The translations under genes were made by a program, and so were the position numbers. A DNA stretch of 64,000 bases from Conchocele bisecta (Eukaryota > Mollusca > Bivalvia > Lucinida > Thyasiridae), in the NCBI GenBank assembly GCA_029237695.1, contig CM055265.1, positions 81,152,447 to 81,216,446 of the forward strand. The letters are read 5' to 3'. How positions within the stretch are numbered: position 1 is the first letter of the stretch; each line of letters begins with the position of its first letter. Below the pieces are notes generated by a model. It saw only the letters and a list, made by a program, of their open reading frames with translations, made no database searches and was not told the DNA's origin. This document shows, piece after piece, positions 19,562 through 29,010 of this stretch.

Positions 19562-19777
19562 TCCACTCTTACAGTGCTGAATTAAATTTTGTTGTCTGCT
19601 TTTTACATTTTAATTTCCATTTATTCACAACAAAAGCATGGTTTGTCAGCACTTTAGAATCATTTCCAATGGAAATTATTCTAAAGTGCTACCAAACCAT
19701 CTTTTATTGAAAAAGAAAAGACAAAATATGAAATAACAGCAGGCGACAATTTTTGTTTTCCGCATTCAGAGTGTTAA
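19562..19777 (+). mobile_element. T1, short form
   Basis: CCACTCTTACAGTGCTGAAT (TTAA lost) to CCGCATTCAGAGTGTTAA; clear hairpin CAGCACTTTAGAATCATTTC / AATGGAAATTATTCTAAAGT. A further outer arm, AACGCTGAATTAAATTGTGT at about 19790, starts another T1 that stops at 19838. Confidence 0.75.
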
Positions 19778-19838
19778 CTATCACAACGCTGAATTAAATT
19801 GTGTTGTCTGATGCTATTTATTTTCAATATTTCTTTCT

Positions 19839-20020
19839 TTAACCCTTAGAATGCGGAAACCGAAAATAGTCGTCTGCTGTTAATTCATATCTTGTCTTTT
19901 CTCTCAGTAAAAACATGGAAATGATTCTAAAGTGCTGCCAATCCAAGTTTTTGATGAGAAAAATGGAAAATAAAAAATATTCACCAGACGACACAAATTA
20001 ATTCAGCATTGTAAGGATTG
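19839..20020 (+). mobile_element. T1 inserted beside a T1 half
   Basis: TTAACCCTTAGAATGCGGAA to CAGCATTGTAAGGATTGA; one hairpin arm is deleted (AAAACATGGAAATGATTCTA). It follows directly on the left arm of another T1, as expected for insertion into or replacement of that copy. Confidence 0.75.
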
Positions 20021-20139
20021 AAGAATGTTGTGACAGTGCATAAGAAACGTCTCCAATGGCCATGATGCTCATGTGCTGCAAACACATGTGTTTTTGTTAC
20101 AGTTAAAACTGAAAATATGCCGTCAATATTTGTTTCCTT

Positions 20140-20281
20140 GGCCATTTATGGTTTAATTGCCGTCTGCTGTTTTTCATTTTTGCTTTAATTCTTGACAAAA
20201 ACCTGGTTTTTACAGCACATGAGAATCATCTCCACTGGAGACGATTCTCATGTGCTGTCAAAACCAGGTAGTAAGGGTTAA
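20140..20281 (+). mobile_element. T1 relative with altered hairpin
   Basis: Has GCCGTCTGCTGTTTTTCATT and ends GTAGTAAGGGTTAA, but the centre is TACAGCACATGAGAATCATC / TCTCATGTGCTGTCAAAACC, a near-perfect hairpin different from the usual T1 one. Its right TTAA is shared with T6. Confidence 0.7.
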
Positions 20282-20881
20282 AGGTACATATCCACTCGGT
20301 AGGTTATAATTTTGGGAGACAGATAGTTTTGTATATTCTGTAGATATGACATTTTCTGGCAAATGAAACATTCACACACCATTACCCCACGTATTGATTG
20401 GCATTATTATACATTTTATATCGGACAAAAATTTCCACACTGATATCGGGGACGATAACGGTGTTTCCTTAAAATGTTAACGGACATTACTATTTATTCT
20501 CCGTATTTATTTGTTGATGTGCAATGATCATACTTTATAGTCCGTCGAAAATACTATTTTTTCAGGAGACACATTTCATTAGTATAAATAATTACAAACT
20601 ATCATGCTTCATTTGCATATGAAAGCAGTCCCGTAGCCAGACCTGTTTGAAGGGGGGGTCGTTTCGAAGGTCGAAGGGGCCTGAGATAATATCTATGGGG
20701 TCTAAAAAAGTTGACCTCGAGGCTAAAAAAGTGGACCTCAAGGCTGGGCGGGGGGGTCGTCCGACCGCTCCGACCCCCCCTGGCTACGGGCCTGGAAAGT
20801 AGCCTAATACCACCGCGAGTCACTATCATTTAATTCCTATAAAGATCATTTTGTGCCTACTGAGTGGGCATGTACCTTTAA
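20278..20881 (-). mobile_element. T6, complete, split by O1
   Basis: TTAAAGGTACATATCCACTC to GGGCATGTACCTTTAA, TTAA on both sides. Carries TTATATCGGACAAAAATTTC and ACGATAACGGTGTTTCCTTA in reverse relative to the 15.8-kb copy. Removing O1 restores CATATGAAAGTAGCC, matching other T6 copies. Confidence 0.85.
20626..20794. mobile_element. O1 element, TSD GAAAG
   Basis: Ends CAGTCCCGTAGCCAG and CTGGCTACGGGCCTG. G/C-homopolymer-rich subtermini (GAAGGGGGGGTCG, CGACCCCCCCTGG). The interior repeats CTAAAAAAGTKGACCTCRAG. The 5-bp sequence GAAAG lies on each side. No superfamily assigned. Confidence 0.75.
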
Positions 20882-21035
20882 AGGAATATTCTTGGTACCA
20901 TATGTTTCAAGAGGAAATGGTGCATTTGAAGATTAATCTGAAATTAATATTTTATTCTCAAATACAATTTAGCAGATTCTTTCACAATTTTATGTTATGA
21001 AACCGTTTGTTATGTATTTAAATATGTTGGGAATC

Positions 21036-21234
21036 TGTTGTCAATTGTTGTCTGCTGTTGCTTTTATATCTTGCCTTATTTCTCAATAAAAACATGGTTT
21101 GACAGCACTTCAGAATCATTTCCAATGGAAATGATACTGACGTGCTGTCAAAGCATGTTTTTGATGATAAAAATGGAAAATAAAAAATAAACGGCAGACG
21201 ACAAAAAAATTAAGATAGCAGTGTAAGGGTTAAA
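21036..21234 (+). mobile_element. T1, left terminus lost
   Basis: CAATTGTTGTCTGCTGTTGC, hairpin CAGCACTTCAGAATCATTTC / ATGGAAATGATACTGACGTG, right end GATAGCAGTGTAAGGGTTAA. The outer left 15-20 bp are replaced. Confidence 0.75.
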
Positions 21235-21324
21235 TTGTTTATGTGTGGAAATAATGTTTTGCATAATGATTAGAATCAAACCAAATTTGTGTGATGTTTT
21301 GCATATACATCTAGTTGTTTTTGC

Positions 21325-21690
21325 TGGCTGTGACTGGAAAAATGGGTCTTATGGGATTTGTGATCAGTGTAACTCCTGATCAAATAGCACTCATGTAGCC
21401 TGTAATGATCTACAGTGAAACCTCTCTAAACTGGACACCCTGGGAGGTCCCCAAGGTGTCCGGCTTAGCGAGGTTTCACTATAAATGAGGCATGTGATCA
21501 TTCTGAGCCATAGTCATGTGCTATGCGATCATGAACAGACATCAGCACCTGAGATAAATGACTAAGATAACATGTGTTTTATTGGTGTCCGGTTTAGAGA
21601 GGTTCCACTGTATATATATTGCTTGTCAGAAGCATGGTGGGTGTTTCATTGATGGAATGTTGAACAGTGTAGATCCTGATTCTGGAACGT
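21325..21690 (+). mobile_element. FB1, split by TA1
   Basis: GGCTGTGACTGGAAAAATGG to TGTAATGATCTA before the insertion, then TATATTGCTTGTCAGAAGCA, GTTTCATTGATGGAATGTTG and AGTGTAGATCCTGATTC after it. Joined at a single TA they give the standard FB1 sequence. Confidence 0.8.
21413..21610. mobile_element. TA1 element, 198 bp, TA TSD
   Basis: CAGTGAAACCTCTCTAAACT to TTAGAGAGGTTCCACTG, TA at 21411-21412 and 21611-21612. The left end is itself a hairpin (CTGGACACCCTGGGAGGTCC / CAAGGTGTCCGGCTTAGCGA). The spacer holds CATGTGCTATGCGATCATGA. Pogo/Tigger-like ends; non-autonomous. Confidence 0.85.
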
Positions 21691-21730
21691 TATTGAGATA
21701 ATTATAAAGTAAATAAGTAGTCAAGCTTCA

Positions 21731-21933
21731 GGGTCCCTTTCACTAAACTTTGTACAACTAAAATATTTGTAAGTGCAAAATTATGATAGTCTGTCAATTT
21801 CACATTAACAATGTTTTCTTGCATATGCAGCCTAGGCTCAATAAATGTAAATCCATCAATTGAAATTTCCAGACGATCCTACATTTGCACTTACGAACAT
21901 ATTAGTCGTACAAAGTTTAGTGAAACGGGCCCC
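21731..21933. mobile_element. FB2 foldback
   Basis: GGGTCCCTTTCACTAAACTT to AAGTTTAGTGAAACGGGCCC, 203 bp, centre TTGCATATGCAGCCTAGGCT. Confidence 0.8.
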
Positions 21934-21949
21934 TGATCTGGTGTCGCAC

Positions 21950-22127
21950 TCCAGTCCTGCAACCTGATATGGGTATATACTGTTTGTTAGAAGCATGGTA
22001 TTGTTTTGTTGACTGAATGGCGAACAGTGTAGACGCTGATCAGACTGCGCACATGCACAGTCTGATCAGGGTCTACACTGGTCGCAAAGGTAATAAGCCC
22101 CATTTCTACAGTCAGATGCAGACAAGT
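21950..22127. mobile_element. FB1 right two thirds
   Basis: TGTTTGTTAGAAGCATGGTA, GAATGGCGAACAGTGTAGAC, the clean hairpin CTGATCAGACTGCGCACATG / CACAGTCTGATCAGGGTCTA, then AGCCCCATTTCTACAGTCAG. Confidence 0.75.
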
Positions 22128-22511
22128 TGTATATTCCATAGATGTATTGTCAAAGGCCTGCAGCAAAGTGCAATTGTTTCCTTGTATAAGCAATCTTGTC
22201 TATTTATTATTCGTACGCTAGCCAAGAATTATACAACCAACATCAAAATTTGAAAAAACATGGGTCTTACGCCATAAAAATATAGTTCTAACTTAGCTTG
22301 ATCGCGTTTTCAGTGGGATAAATGTTTTGCTTTTTTTTGTGCTAAATTTATGTTATTGCAAATGTTTCCATAGTCTAAGGGTGCGATGATTAACCACCAT
22401 ACTTGATTATTCGCGATTCGTAACTCCATGGTTCGTTTAGGTGCATGAATACAGTCTTCGGTTTCTCAGAATAGAAATCTCTATAATTTTGGTTTTTCAA
22501 AAAATCTATTT
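22128..22511. other. Nothing recognised
   Basis: AT-rich, no gene-like frame, no repeat identified. Confidence 0.3.
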
Positions 22512-22610
22512 TTATGCCCCCGCCAACGAATGGTGAGGGGTCATATAGTGTTACCGGTGTATAGTGTCCGTCCGTCCTGACACCTTAATGTCCTTTGATT
22601 TGGTTTGGTA
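22512..22610 (+). mobile_element. HT-type 5' hairpin, solo
   Basis: TTTTTATGCCCCCGCCAACG, GAATGGTGAGGGGTCATATA and GTGTCCGTCCGTCC: the hairpin and microsatellite start of an HT element with little behind it. Confidence 0.55.
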
Positions 22611-22697
22611 GTATATTCAAACCGGTGTCTCTGGGAGATACATCATGTAAATTTAATATGAATAAAATATGTTTATACGAACCCAGTGTATGCAAAG

Positions 22698-22947
22698 TTA
22701 ACCCTTAGACCGCTATCTTATTTTTTTTGTCATCTGCTGTTTATTTTCTATTTTCCATTTTTATCTTCAAAAACATGCTTTGACAGCACTTTAGAATAAT
22801 TTACAACATACTTTGACAGCACTTCAGAACCATTTCCATTGGAAATGATTCTGAAGTGCTGTCAAACCATGTTTTCATTGAGAAATAAGGCAAGATATAA
22901 AAGCAACAACAGACGAAAATTGTTGGGAGTAGCGGTCTAAGGGTTAA
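22698..22947 (-). mobile_element. T1, long form, complete
   Basis: TTAACCCTTAGACCGCTATC to GCGGTCTAAGGGTTAA, 250 bp. Repeated arm AATTTACAACATACTTTGAC before the main hairpin GCACTTCAGAACCATTTCCA / GGAAATGATTCTGAAGTGCT. Confidence 0.9.
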
Positions 22948-23285
22948 TATTTATAACATTGTCTTAATTACAATATGTTTCGGCCTATGTATAGATATTT
23001 TACTTTTCTCTGATGCTCACCCATGCTCACACTACTTGTCTGGCAAACTACTTCTACAGTTCTCAACTGATCCACTTCAAACTTGGTATCCTTGAAAACC
23101 ATTAAGTGTAGCAGAGCACATATTATGGCTTTCGTTCTGCCAAAGGGTAGTAGACCACAAATTATGACTTTCGTTCTGTCGATTCACCCTGAATTATGTC
23201 CCCTTTTTGAGTCCAAGTATCACAGTTTCTGTTTGTCCAGCGTACTACTATTCTGTATACTAACTTCATACTCTGTGCATCATCT
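22948..23285. other. Unassigned with short direct repeat
   Basis: ATTATGGCTTTCGTTCTGCC and ATTATGACTTTCGTTCTGTC form a ~38-bp spaced repeat at about 23121-23182. No gene seen. Confidence 0.35.
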
Positions 23286-23485
23286 GTATATATGGCTGTG
23301 ACTGGAGAAATGAGGCTTATGGGATTCATGACTAGCGTAGCTATCTGATCAAATAGCACACTCTTGTAGTCTGATAGCGATCTATATTGCTTGTTAAAAG
23401 CAAGACTGGTGTTTTCATGGATGGAATGGCAAACAGTGCAGATTCTGATCAGACTGTGTGGATGTAGATCCTGATCAGACTATCC
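23286..23485 (+). mobile_element. FB1, near full length, right arm short
   Basis: ATATGGCTGTGACTGGAGAA, GATCTATATTGCTTGTTAAA, GATGGAATGGCAAACAGTGC, GATCAGACTGTGTGGATGTA. It passes into HT5 units before the outer right arm. Confidence 0.7.
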
Positions 23486-23855
23486 CAGTCCAGTTGATGT
23501 ATGCATTTTTCTCCATTCTACTATAATTTCTTTACTGTATGAGCCATTCACTTCAACCTTCATTTGCATGTGTGTCATCATCCATATTTTATTCCCCAAC
23601 CACCCATGCTCTCTCTGTGCCCAAGGTCAAATAACATTGAAATTTCCTGTCTAGTTGATGTGTGCACATTTCTCCATTCTCCTGTAACTTCTTTACTGTA
23701 TGAGTATTATTTGTTTGAAACTTCATGTGCATGTTTGTCATATCCATAGTTTCATTTCCTATCCCACCCATGCTCCCTGTCGAGCCGAAGGTCGAGGTTA
23801 AATAACTTTGAAATTTCCCGTTCAGTAGATGCTTGTACATTTCTTCATTAACATT
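23486..23855 (+). repeat. HT5 tandem units (~170 bp)
   Basis: AGTTGATGTATGCATTTTTC / AGTTGATGTGTGCACATTTC / AGTAGATGCTTGTACATTTC at about 23491, 23653 and 23824. Units carry TTCTTTACTGTATGAG, CATCCATATTTTATTCC and CACCCATGCTC. Confidence 0.7.
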
Positions 23856-23871
23856 TTAATCCCTTGATATA

Positions 23872-25156
23872 CAGTGAAATCGCGATGGCTCGTAATGTCG
23901 GGCTCGCTCGAAATAGTGCCGCTGTTTAATGTATTTTACATGCGATGGCTCAAAACACAACTCCTCAAAAAGTGTGATTCCTCGAAACATTTTTCAAGCC
24001 CCGCGGATACATTTCTCGCTATTTTGCTATACGATGACTCGAAAGTCATGTCGAAGTTTGTGCTTGGCTAATTTTCACACCTCTGCGTCAGACTTATTAC
24101 GATCAAGGCCGAGCCGCGCACTACCTGTCTATGAAATGTGATTTATTTTCAAGTGCAGTTAATTGCCTGACGTGGTGCAATTTGATCGTTGACGTTGTCG
24201 ATTGTGATCAACGACATACGGCGATGTATTAAATATTCTGGGCTTCGGCCACTCGGCGCATTTAAAAGAGTCTGTCGTAAGTCATTGGTCGTTTTTCGTG
24301 GTAGCTCTCGGGTTATACTCGAGTAACCCGAGTAGCACAGGAACAACCAGAGTCGTTGTTCGGGTTCAAGTTGAGTTGGAACTCTAGTAACCCACCACCC
24401 GGCATAGGTTCGATTAAAGTTACTCAAGTAAGGTTCAAAACTCGAGTTGGAACTCTGCTCGTTCCAGTGGTCCTCATGTTATTTGAGTCACTACCCGGGA
24501 GTTACAACGAAAAACGCCCATTGCCGGACATTACCAAATGTGACAAAAAGGATTTGCTCCACCGAATATCCGATCAGTGTATCATTAAATGGGCCTGCAC
24601 ATTCAGTTCAGGACCTGAAATGTTCGTCCTCGACAGCTATTCATGATGCAGTGAAATAGTAAACCCATATCAAGTTGCAGGAGTCTGCAACTTGCAGCAT
24701 TTACACTGGTCACAAACTAAGTAAAGCACTTTTTGTTGCATTGCAACATTTTACGATTCATGACTGACTCCCGATTTTTTATGGGCGACGTATCATTTGA
24801 GCTGGGCCCATGCGCCACTTTTTCGAGTGATGTCGCTACCACCTGCGACATTAATTATGTGCGTCGCTATTTATAGTAAATACTGGAGCTTTTCTCCTAT
24901 GATAATAATTGAAATAAAGACAGTTTTGTAAATACTGTTTATTTAATTTCATATGATAACTTTAACCTGCGAATAAATACAATAATCATCTAACACATCG
25001 ATACACTCTATCATGCTTCGTGATTTCCTAAATCCGACGGGTACAGTAGTCGACAAATAATTATACCAACATCGCAAGATGCGATGGCTCGAAAGATGCG
25101 ATCACTCGAAAAAAAATGTGCAGGCCCGTGGGCTTTCGAGCCATCGCGATTCACTG
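23872..25156. mobile_element. Pogo/Tigger-like 1.28-kb TA element
   Basis: Ends CAGTGAAATCGCGATGGCTC and GAGCCATCGCGATTCACTG are inverted repeats flanked by TA (23870-23871, 25157-25158). Variants of GCGATGGCTCGAAA recur inside both ends (23943, 24030, 25080, 25097), as subterminal binding-site repeats often do. Frames of about 60-95 codons inside show no DDE or CENP-B-like domain that I can recognise, so it is probably non-autonomous or decayed. A second palindrome is nested within. Confidence 0.75.
24285..24535. repeat. Nested ~250-bp foldback
   Basis: GGTCGTTTTTCGTGGTAGCT with CGGGTTATACTCGAGTAACC faces TGTTATTTGAGTCACTACCC with GTTACAACGAAAAACGCCCA. It lies wholly inside the pogo-like element and carries several CGAGT/ACTCG motifs. 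Confidence 0.55.
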
Positions 25157-25371
25157 TATATTACTAATAGTTGGCAGCAATGTTTGTCATGGGATAATAT
25201 CTTGTTGTGCATGCATTTCACATCTGCATACCCAAAGTCAAGGTCATTGAGGCTTGTGCTCTAAGCATGTGTTGATTTTTTTTTTTCAACACTTTCACAG
25301 ATTTTGATGATGCTTGTTAAAATTGCACCACATGTACACACACCCAAAATCAAGGTCACTGTTTGCTAGGG

Positions 25372-25774
25372 CAAAGCTCCAGATAAGCTGCGTATTTGTA
25401 AATACCCAATTAAAATTGCCAAAAACCCAATTGAAATCAGAAGTAGCGAGTATCAAAAAGCAATAACAAATTTGTGGTACCTTTATCATGCTACAGAAAA
25501 AAATAACCAGACCACAAATATAGTATATTTTTCTTATTTTCCATGAAAACACATCTTGGTATTTCATTAGAATTGTCTCCAAGGAGTATTCTAATGAAAT
25601 GCCAAGACATGTTTTCATTTCAAAGCAAACTATTCAATAATTGCTGTCTGCTGATGTGTAAACAGTAGTGTGATTTTATTTTTACCCAATTAAAATATAG
25701 AAATACCCAATTGCTTCAGATATGATGGAGTGAAAATACTCAATTACTAATTCCTTATCTGGAGCCCTGTTATG
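25372..25774. mobile_element. hAT-like MITE, 8-bp direct repeat
   Basis: Ends CAAAGCTCCAGATAAG and CTTATCTGGAGCCCTG are inverted repeats. TGCTAGGG occurs at 25364-25371 and 25775-25782, consistent with an 8-bp target duplication, though five extra bases (TTATG) follow the right repeat. The inside is AT-rich with TACCCAATTAAAAT near both ends. Confidence 0.65.
25543..25620. repeat. T3-type hairpin inside the hAT MITE
   Basis: TTGGTATTTCATTAGAATTG / ATTCTAATGAAATGCCAAGA pair closely and match the central hairpin of T3 (TTGGAATTTCATTAGAATTG). A T1-like CTGTCTGCTG box follows at about 25646. Confidence 0.7.
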
Positions 25775-25900
25775 TGCTAGGGTATCATGTATTGTTGCAA
25801 ATGCACTCTATGTTCACACACCCAAAATGAAGGTCACTGTTTGTTAGGGTATCATGTCTTGTTGCAATTGCACTCCATGTTCACACACTCAAATGTATTT

Positions 25901-26100
25901 AAGTTTCTATGGCCTCAGAGGCCATTCGTGTTTGCACGATCGGGGTCCTAGGTGGTAGGAGGTGTGGCCTAAGACAACAGAAAACAACTTATTCAGTAAC
26001 CACTAAGGGGTGTATCGTGGGGGCGTCCGTGGATTGCCAGAGTTTCTACAATCTGCAACTGAGTGAATTTGTGTGCCGATAGGCTACATTTTCTTGTTTG
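25901..26100 (+). repeat. HT-type 3' segment
   Basis: GGCCTCAGAGGCCATTCGTG is a short hairpin, and GAATTTGTGTGCCGATAGGC to CATTTTCTTGTTTG matches the 3' end of HT2 (GTGTGCCGACATGCCACATT). Confidence 0.5.
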
Positions 26101-26292
26101 TTTTGTCAGTAACTTATAATTCCAGCACAAAAATATTTACACAATTCCCTAACATTTGATTGGCCCGTAGCAAGTCTCCGTCCAAAATTTATATCCCAGT
26201 AAACTCCATGCCGAACTACTTTCCGTAACCGTCAGGCGCAGTTAAAATAATTCTTAAGAAAACACATTTTCTTGATGAATTTATTTCAAATG

Positions 26293-26457
26293 CTGGAATT
26301 ATAAGGAATGAATGGCCTTTTTTGTGTAACTTATCGGGGTATAAACTTGGAAAAGTTGCGGGAATACTGGACGAGGCCTTCCGGCCTTCGTCCAGTATTC
26401 CCGCGACTTTTCCAAGTTTATACCCTGATAAATTCCACAAAAAGGCCATTCATTCCT
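26293..26457. repeat. ~80-bp-arm palindrome
   Basis: TATAAGGAATGAATGGCCTT through TACTGGACGAGGCC pairs with GGCCTTCGTCCAGTATTCCC through AAAGGCCATTCATTCCTATA around a TTCC turn, with few mismatches. Paired frames on both strands here are mirror images of the same sequence. Confidence 0.85.
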
Positions 26458-26491
26458 ATAATAAACCACAGAATTTGATAATATACACTAT

Positions 26492-26660
26492 GGGATTTTG
26501 TACCTTCGAACATCTGCGTAATTTCATTACCGGTAAATTTGTTTACAATATTTTTCATAAATAAAGTCAAAAGTTGACAAAATTCTCAGAGTACATGCGA
26601 AATGATATTCAACATGTACTCTGAAAAGTTTTGTCACCTTTTGACGCCGTTTACGGAAAA
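26492..26660. mobile_element. FB4 element
   Basis: TTTTGTACCTTCGAACATCT, ATAAAGTCAAAAGTTGACAA, hairpin TCAGAGTACATGCGAAATGA / TCAACATGTACTCTGA, then TTTTGTCACCTTTTGACGCC. Confidence 0.65.
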
Positions 26661-26663
26661 AAC

Positions 26664-26870
26664 AGGTCTGAAGTGCTGTCAAATCATGTTGTAAATTATT
26701 CTACAGTGCTGTCAGAGCATGTTTTTGATGATAAAAATGAAAAATAGAAAATAAACAGCAGACAACAAAAAATTAAGATAGCGGTCTAAGGGTTAATGAG
26801 AAAAATAGAGAAAATATGAAATAACAGCAGACGATAATGTTTGTTTCCCATACTCTACTTTAAAGATTCT
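26664..26870 (+). mobile_element. T1 right half, plus second T1 tail
   Basis: GTCTGAAGTGCTGTCAAATC to GCGGTCTAAGGGTTAA (26796), followed by ATATGAAATAACAGCAGACG from another T1. Left halves of both are missing. Confidence 0.7.
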
Positions 26871-27362
26871 TACATTGGCAAAATACAATCTTTATTACCT
26901 TATGAAATTAACATTTGCTTTATTATACCACATGTTGTGTTCAACTTATATGGTATACAAACTATATTTACCAGTCTGTCATGTATCATGAATAAATGGT
27001 GAATATATGAACACACTGCGGAAGGTTAAGTAGCTTTTACTCGTTTGCTTATTGGTCAATAGTGCATGGAAGGAAAGAACTCATTCTGCCGCTGTTTACT
27101 CTGGCTTGATCTTGTCTATAATTTCCTGACACCAGTCTCGCGCTGTGGTCAGTTTGGCTAAGCCAGGCCAATAGAACACTGCAATAATTGCGTATGGGTA
27201 AAACAATTAGTGCGCAAACACCAGGCTGATTGTAATCAATATTTCTGAAGGGATTTTCATTGATTCGCCAACCTCCTGAACAATAAGTAGAATTACAAGA
27301 AAACGCACGGCTTTGTATTGTCCATCAGTGCAGATCTGGATCAAGTAAAAGTTCATTGGGCC
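26871..27362. other. Low-repeat stretch
   Basis: No repeat or gene recognised. Mixed composition including GCCAGGCCAATAGAACACTG and several CCAAT/ATTGG cores. Confidence 0.3.
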
Positions 27363-27610
27363 TTAACCCTAAGCACTCCTAAGTAATAGGAATGGATTTT
27401 GATATGTTAATTTTGCAACCAATCCAACTGTCACAAAATTATTTTTAGACTAGTCCATTTATGAAAATGGGGTGTTTTTGTTCTAAAAAATATGAAAATT
27501 ACTTGCAAAAAGTACAGATCCTGATGAGACGGCTCGTCACGAGCTGGCTCATCTGGATCTACACGTTTTGCCAATACCACTATACAGGCCTCTGGTGTTA
27601 AAAGGGTTAA
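27363..27610 (+). mobile_element. T2, complete
   Basis: TTAACCCTAAGCACTCCTAA to GGTGTTAAAAGGGTTAA, 248 bp; palindrome GACGGCTCGTCACGAGCTGG. Confidence 0.85.
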
Positions 27611-27993
27611 AGCATTTGAATATGAACAGGTTATATGTAAGTATGTTCCCCAATTGACGGTGTAGGTAGAAGAAGGCGTTTAAATCCATATGAGACTTCA
27701 CCACCTGTTCCACTGACATACACCTTCAGTCTTTGAAGAAATCTGACTCCCTGATTCTATTCATTCTTGTACATGTAATCGATTCTCATGCTCAACATCT
27801 TGTAGATGGTTTATTGAGTATTAGATATATGCTCAGCTCATCACCCTGCTAAGATTTGAAGACAGATGCTGAATACACGCTCTCAGAAGTTACAAAATGA
27901 TACAGTATTTCAACTTGGGATAAAGAAGTTTGATTGTCAAAATCTGAGCAGTACTCGAGCTGAGAAAATAAATGAGAAATAGAGAATACCAGG
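27611..27993. other. Nothing recognised
   Basis: No gene-like frame and no repeat identified. Confidence 0.3.
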
Positions 27994-28092
27994 CTAGTGT
28001 CTTTTAATATCAAGTTTATCAGGCAAGGCTAGGAAACGCAATTCCTACCGTTTCTGAGCCGAGCCTGATAAACTTCATATCAAAAGATACTT
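27994..28092. mobile_element. FB5 element
   Basis: CTAGTGTCTTTTAATATCAA and CATATCAAAAGATACTTG; inner AAGTTTATCAGGCAAGGCTA / GAGCCTGATAAACTTCATAT. Confidence 0.65.
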
Positions 28093-28139
28093 GCCATTGG
28101 GTTCGTGATCTTAAAGCCTCAACGTTTTTGTTAAATTTA

Positions 28140-28215
28140 TTGTCAAAATCAAGCAGTTAGATTAACCGGGACTGAGCACTGCTCAGCCAATCTAACTTCA
28201 TGATTTTGGAACACG
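28140..28215. repeat. Short foldback
   Basis: AAAATCAAGCAGTTAGATTA and CTGAGCA pair with GCTCAG and CCAATCTAACTTCATGATTT. Confidence 0.6.
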
Positions 28216-28800
28216 AGCACCGAGGATCTGCCAAGAAACTTTTATAATCCAGATCAATTGTCTTTGCTGGTGATCAGCACCAAGTTGTGTGTGTCAACAC
28301 CATTGTGCACAATTAGACTCATGTCCTGGAATGTCTTGCTGGGAGGTCATAAGAAAATGTACCGAACATGAAAACCATATCTCCAAACTGCATATAATGT
28401 CACCCTGCTGTCTGTTCACATAGCAATGATGAACTAAAATACAAACCGTTGTCCGTTTACGTTTGTATTTTGACTACTCTGAAGCTCTCGTAGGATTTCT
28501 GGCAGCCCACTGAGACTAACTCTGACTGTCCTGGTCTTGCATTTTTTCACCATTGGTCAGTCCCTGGTGATTTCTGCAGTAGGCGATTGGATTGTTAATG
28601 GTATTGTTCTCTTGGAGTGTGACCAGATAGGGTTAATTAAGAATTGAACTGTATTCTTAGTCTTCTTCATTGGTTCATGGACTCCATTGCTCGCGTGACA
28701 AATTGCATGCAGCTCACACTGGCTGTATGTCATGCAAATGGTAAGATATATGAGCACGGCTTGGGAATTACCTTCCTTATCGCATTGCCTTTTTCGCTGA
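28216..28800. other. Low-repeat block with octamer motif
   Basis: About 580 bp free of known repeats. Contains ATGCAAAT (about 28733), CACAATTAGAC, GGTTAATTAAG and GATTGTTAATGG. No frame stands out. Candidate conserved non-coding DNA only. Confidence 0.25.
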
Positions 28801-29010
28801 TTTGATTTAAGAAATCTTTGTATGTTCTGTAAATGATGTTGAAAATTACCTCATAATATTGAATTGCAATTTTTCACTGATTTTATTTAAGAAATCTTCG
28901 TATTTTATGTAATTGATTTTGAAAATTAACAATAAAGTCAGAGCTCATGCGGAATTAAATTCCACATGAGCTCTGACTTTTTTGTTAATTTTTGACATTA
29001 TTAATAGAAA
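28801..29010. mobile_element. FB4-like element with long hairpin
   Basis: Direct repeat TTAAGAAATCTTYGTATKTT (28807, 28888), then AAAGTCAGAGCTCATGCGGA / TTCCACATGAGCTCTGACTT. Inner layout follows FB4, but the outer ends are not recognisable. Confidence 0.55.

Larger units (their letters stand above)
25240..25900 (+). repeat. ~110-bp tandem repeat, host of a MITE
   Basis: CACACACCCAAAATCAAGGT, CACACACCCAAAATGAAGGT and CACTGTTTGTTAGGGTATCA mark at least three units. The first two are separated by the hAT-like insertion. The style (AAGGTCACTG) is that of HT monomers. Confidence 0.6.

Noticed and set aside
24149..24659. Transposase of the pogo-like element
   Set aside because: Frames of 70-96 codons on both strands lie on a nested palindrome and show no DDE or helix-turn-helix pattern that I could recognise.
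26216..26564. Overlapping frames on both strands sharing LSGYKLGKVAGILDE
   Set aside because: They are the two strands of one palindrome read in mirror frames.
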